A stretch of 64,000 nucleotides of DNA, taken from the NCBI GenBank assembly GCA_017449215.1, contig JAFSJY010000017.1, positions 1-64,000 of the forward strand, read 5' to 3'. The DNA comes from Acholeplasmatales bacterium. Its GTDB lineage: Bacteria; Bacillota_I; Bacilli_A; Acholeplasmatales; Anaeroplasmataceae. This document shows positions 61,825 to 64,000 of the stretch, one piece after another (the first letter of the stretch is position 1; each line of letters begins with the position of its first letter). Position numbers and translations under genes: made by a program. A model generated the notes under the pieces. The model worked only from the letters and a program-made list of their open reading frames with translations, did no database searches and was not told the origin of the DNA.

Positions 61825-62931
61825 ATGGAAAAATATGAATTAAATAAATTCATAACTGAATATAGTAAGAAGCTTCTTGATTTATATCAAGCTTTTTCGA
61901 TTTCTGTAAAAAGAGAAGAATATGATAGCTTATCTAAAGAAATCCAAAAGGATGATTTTTGGAATGACCAAAAGAAGGCTCAGGATACAATTTCCAGATT
62001 AAATGCTATCAAGGATTCTATTAACCAATATGATTCATTAGAAAAGAAATTTAATGACATTAAGGATTCTATAGATTTAGCTCTTGTTGATAATGATTTA
62101 ATGATGATGCTTGAAGATGAAATAGAAACCTTTAAAAAGGAATTAGATGTTAGTGAAAAGAATGCATTATTATGTGGTAAATATGATTTTAATAATTGTA
62201 TTTTAGAGCTACACCCAGGTGCTGGTGGTACTGAATCAATGGACTGGGCTTTAATGCTATATCGAATGTATTCTAGATATTTTAATTTAAAGGGCTATAA
62301 GGAGTCAGTGCTTGAATATCAGGCTGGTAGTGAGGCGGGTATTAAGTCTATTTCGATTGAGGTTACAGGGCCTTATGCCTATGGTAGATTAAAGGGAGAG
62401 CGTGGAGTTCATCGTTTAGTTAGAATTTCTCCATTTGATTCATCAAAGGCAAGACATACATCATTTTGTTCTTGTGATGTAACACCAATTATTGATGATA
62501 ACAATGACATTGAAATTAAGGATGAGGATATTAAAATAGATGTATTCCATTCATCTGGTGCGGGTGGTCAAAGTGTTAATACTACAGATTCAGCTGTAAG
62601 AATAACCCATAAGCCAACAGGTATTGTTGTTACATGTCAAAATGAAAGAAGTCAAATAAAGAACAAGGAATTTGCTATGAATGTTTTAAGATCTAAGCTA
62701 GCAAATTTGGAAATAAAGAAAAGAGAAGAGGAATTAAATTCTGAGAAGGGCTCTCAAATGAAGATTGATTTTGGTTCTCAAATTAGATCTTATGTTTTTA
62801 CTCCGTATACATTAGTTAAAGATCACAGAAGTGAGTATTCTGAAAATAATGTAGAATCTGTTATGAACGGGAATTTGGATGGCTTTATAGATGCTTATTT
62901 AAAGTTTATTGCAGGTGAAAGAAATGATTAA
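61825..62931 (+). CDS. prfB: Peptide chain release factor 2, without programmed frameshift
   Basis: RF2 ends translation at UAA and UGA. The 368-residue protein has the SPF recognition tripeptide in RISPFDSS, and the GGQ catalytic motif in SGAGGQSVNTTDSAVR. In many bacteria an in-frame UGA near codon 25 forces a +1 frameshift for self-regulation. Here the region (YSKKLLDLYQAF) reads through with no stop or slip site, so production is not controlled in that way. GGTGAT precedes the ATG. RF2 indicates that UGA is a stop codon here. Confidence 0.96.
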   Translation: MEKYELNKFITEYSKKLLDLYQAFSISVKREEYDSLSKEIQKDDFWNDQKKAQDTISRLNAIKDSINQYDSLEKKFNDIKDSIDLALVDNDLMMMLEDEIETFKKELDVSEKNALLCGKYDFNNCILELHPGAGGTESMDWALMLYRMYSRYFNLKGYKESVLEYQAGSEAGIKSISIEVTGPYAYGRLKGERGVHRLVRISPFDSSKARHTSFCSCDVTPIIDDNNDIEIKDEDIKIDVFHSSGAGGQSVNTTDSAVRITHKPTGIVVTCQNERSQIKNKEFAMNVLRSKLANLEIKKREEELNSEKGSQMKIDFGSQIRSYVFTPYTLVKDHRSEYSENNVESVMNGNLDGFIDAYLKFIAGERND

Positions 62932-63865
62932 TGATGAAAAAAATTTAACATTAGAAGAATTAAAAAAGCTTAGAATGAAGAAGCTTTTTAAGCAGTATTT
63001 ATTTGTATCGTTTGGTGTATTATTAGTAGATTTAGGATTCTATTTTTTCCTACAGCCAGCTGATATAGTTATTGGAGGTATGACAGGCTTATCTATTATT
63101 TTAAGTAGATATGTACCTGCAACATCATGGTTTACACCATCAGTATTCTTATATTTTGCCAATGGCATATGCTTGATATTAGGTTTGATATTTATAGGTA
63201 AGGATTTCTTTTTTAAGACAATCTATGCATCCCTATTATCTCCTACAATTATTCTTTTATTAGAAAAATTTGTTGCTTATGATATTTTCTATAAGTCAAT
63301 TACAGAAAATAAGATATTAATATGCTTTTTATGTAGTTCACTCTTAACGGGTCTTGGTGTAGGTATAGCAGTAAAGAATAATGGCTCTACAGGTGGAATG
63401 GATGTTATTCAAAAGATGATTAGTAAATTCTTTAGAGTTCCTATGTCTATTACTATGTATGTAACTGATATTATCGTTGTATTTGTTGCTGGATTCTTTT
63501 TCGCACCATTTAGATTTGATTTAGAATTAACAATTTATGGTATTATAGGTGTTATTGGAGTAGCATATATTGTAGACGTAGTGGCATTATCATTAAAGCC
63601 AAGAAGAACTATGTATGTTATTACTAAAAAGCCAGATATTATTAAGGAAGTAATATTTAAGGAATTAGATAGAGGTGTTACTTTATCTGATGTTCAGGGT
63701 GGTTATACAGGAGATCACTTAACTATGGTAATTTGTACTATGGATAAGAATGAGTCCTATAGAATGTCTAGCATAATTACAAGTGTTGATCCTAAGGCCT
63801 TTACATTTGTTACATCTTGTAAAGAGGTTAAGGGTGAATACGATCATAGAGGATTTTTCTTATGA
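62924..63865 (+). CDS. YitT family membrane protein (DUF161/DUF2179)
   Basis: The 313-residue protein matches the YitT family: several membrane segments with FFLQPADIVIGGMTGLSIIL and GVGIAVKNNGSTGGMDVIQKM, then a C-terminal DUF2179 domain (ITKKPDIIKEVIFKELDRGVTL). The function is unclear; transport has been suggested for some members. ATG 62924 follows AGGTGAAA and overlaps prfB by eight bases; a TTG at 62909 would cover that site. It ends with TGA in an ATGA overlap with recX. Confidence 0.88.
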   Translation: MINDEKNLTLEELKKLRMKKLFKQYLFVSFGVLLVDLGFYFFLQPADIVIGGMTGLSIILSRYVPATSWFTPSVFLYFANGICLILGLIFIGKDFFFKTIYASLLSPTIILLLEKFVAYDIFYKSITENKILICFLCSSLLTGLGVGIAVKNNGSTGGMDVIQKMISKFFRVPMSITMYVTDIIVVFVAGFFFAPFRFDLELTIYGIIGVIGVAYIVDVVALSLKPRRTMYVITKKPDIIKEVIFKELDRGVTLSDVQGGYTGDHLTMVICTMDKNESYRMSSIITSVDPKAFTFVTSCKEVKGEYDHRGFFL

Positions 63866-64000
63866 TAATAGAGTCTGTTTCAAAAGCTAAAAAGAAGAAT
63901 TTATATAATGTAATAATTGAAAAAAAGGTATATGAATTTAATGAGGATATCATTATTGAATTTAACCTATATAAGGGTAAGGAAATAGATGATGAATTAT
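63862..64000 (+). CDS. recX: RecX family regulatory protein, 5' part (cut by window end)
   Basis: The last 139 bases open a frame at ATG 63862 that reads MIIESVSKAKKKNLYNVIIE, then KKVYEFNEDIIIEFNLYKGKEIDDEL. This is the typical N-terminus of RecX, a modulator of RecA: a K-rich strand, then a short strand ending in the NLYKGKEID turn before the helical repeats. The start overlaps the YitT-family stop as ATGA. The rest lies beyond the window, so the assignment rests on about 46 residues. Confidence 0.7.
   Translation, partial: MIIESVSKAKKKNLYNVIIEKKVYEFNEDIIIEFNLYKGKEIDDEL

Noticed and set aside
1-64000. CRISPR arrays, insertion sequences, prophage, tRNA genes
   Set aside because: No regularly spaced repeats, transposase, integrase or phage genes, and no cloverleaf-like sequence with tRNA consensus (GGTTCGANTCC) were found by reading.

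Overview
The window is a continuous stretch of bacterial chromosome, roughly one-third G+C by eye. It is densely coded, with short intergenic gaps, strong AGGAGG-type ribosome binding sites and many U-tailed intrinsic terminators. The gene content and order point to a low-GC Firmicute (Bacillota), in or near the Bacilli/Erysipelotrichia/Mollicutes-related lineages. Examples are cmk-rpsA-der-gpsA, rplU-prp-rpmA-obgE with a Prp-cleavable L27 leader peptide, CarD, PhoH, DegV and a CIRCE element before lon. Oxygen-sensitive enzyme types (two-subunit class I fumarase, QueH) suggest an anaerobe. A genus cannot be named from this sequence. prfB (RF2) is present and UGA ends two genes, so the standard code applies, although UGA is very rare as a stop. 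No prophage, insertion sequence, CRISPR array or tRNA gene was seen.

Layout. 1-350: the end of an rRNA operon with two tandem 5S genes; the second appears to have its own promoter. 384-7046: CPBP protease, flavin reductase, CarD, then queH-phosphoesterase-RluA-LRR, and an M18 aminopeptidase on the minus strand. 7183-13236: rluB-like synthase, cmk, rpsA-like, der, gpsA, degV. 13249-19660: the aspartate/lysine pathway, with a lysine riboswitch upstream of lysA-dapF-dapA-dapB and a separate promoter for asd-lysC. The DapF homolog lacks both catalytic cysteines. 19716-31337: ATP-grasp protein, membrane protein, tig, CIRCE-lon, LysR regulator, RluA-type synthase, phoH, and a large membrane protein with a Glu-rich linker and a uL15-like tail. 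31436-34009 (minus): fumarase alpha and beta plus malic enzyme, a fumarate-malate-pyruvate module. 34130-36299: lipoprotein, serine acetyltransferase, esterase.

36412-47232 holds two polyamine loci. potABCD (uptake) follows an unusual multi-hairpin leader. A carboxy(nor)spermidine dehydrogenase/decarboxylase pair (synthesis) follows a ~180-nt branched RNA domain and an intrinsic terminator. Between them lie a small winged-helix protein, a DUF3990/DUF1848 pair and a membrane-spanning XRE-LRR protein. 47294-64000 holds a pectinesterase without a signal peptide, small membrane and regulatory proteins, the L21/L27/Obg cluster, a heterodimeric ABC exporter with one degenerate ATP site, a variant HD-GYP protein, an Lrp-aminotransferase pair, prfB without the usual frameshift, a YitT-family protein, and the start of recX cut by the window end.

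The best candidates for something undescribed are the structured leader at 44504-44748, which could be a polyamine-linked riboswitch, and the cysteine-less DapF kept inside a lysine-riboswitch operon.
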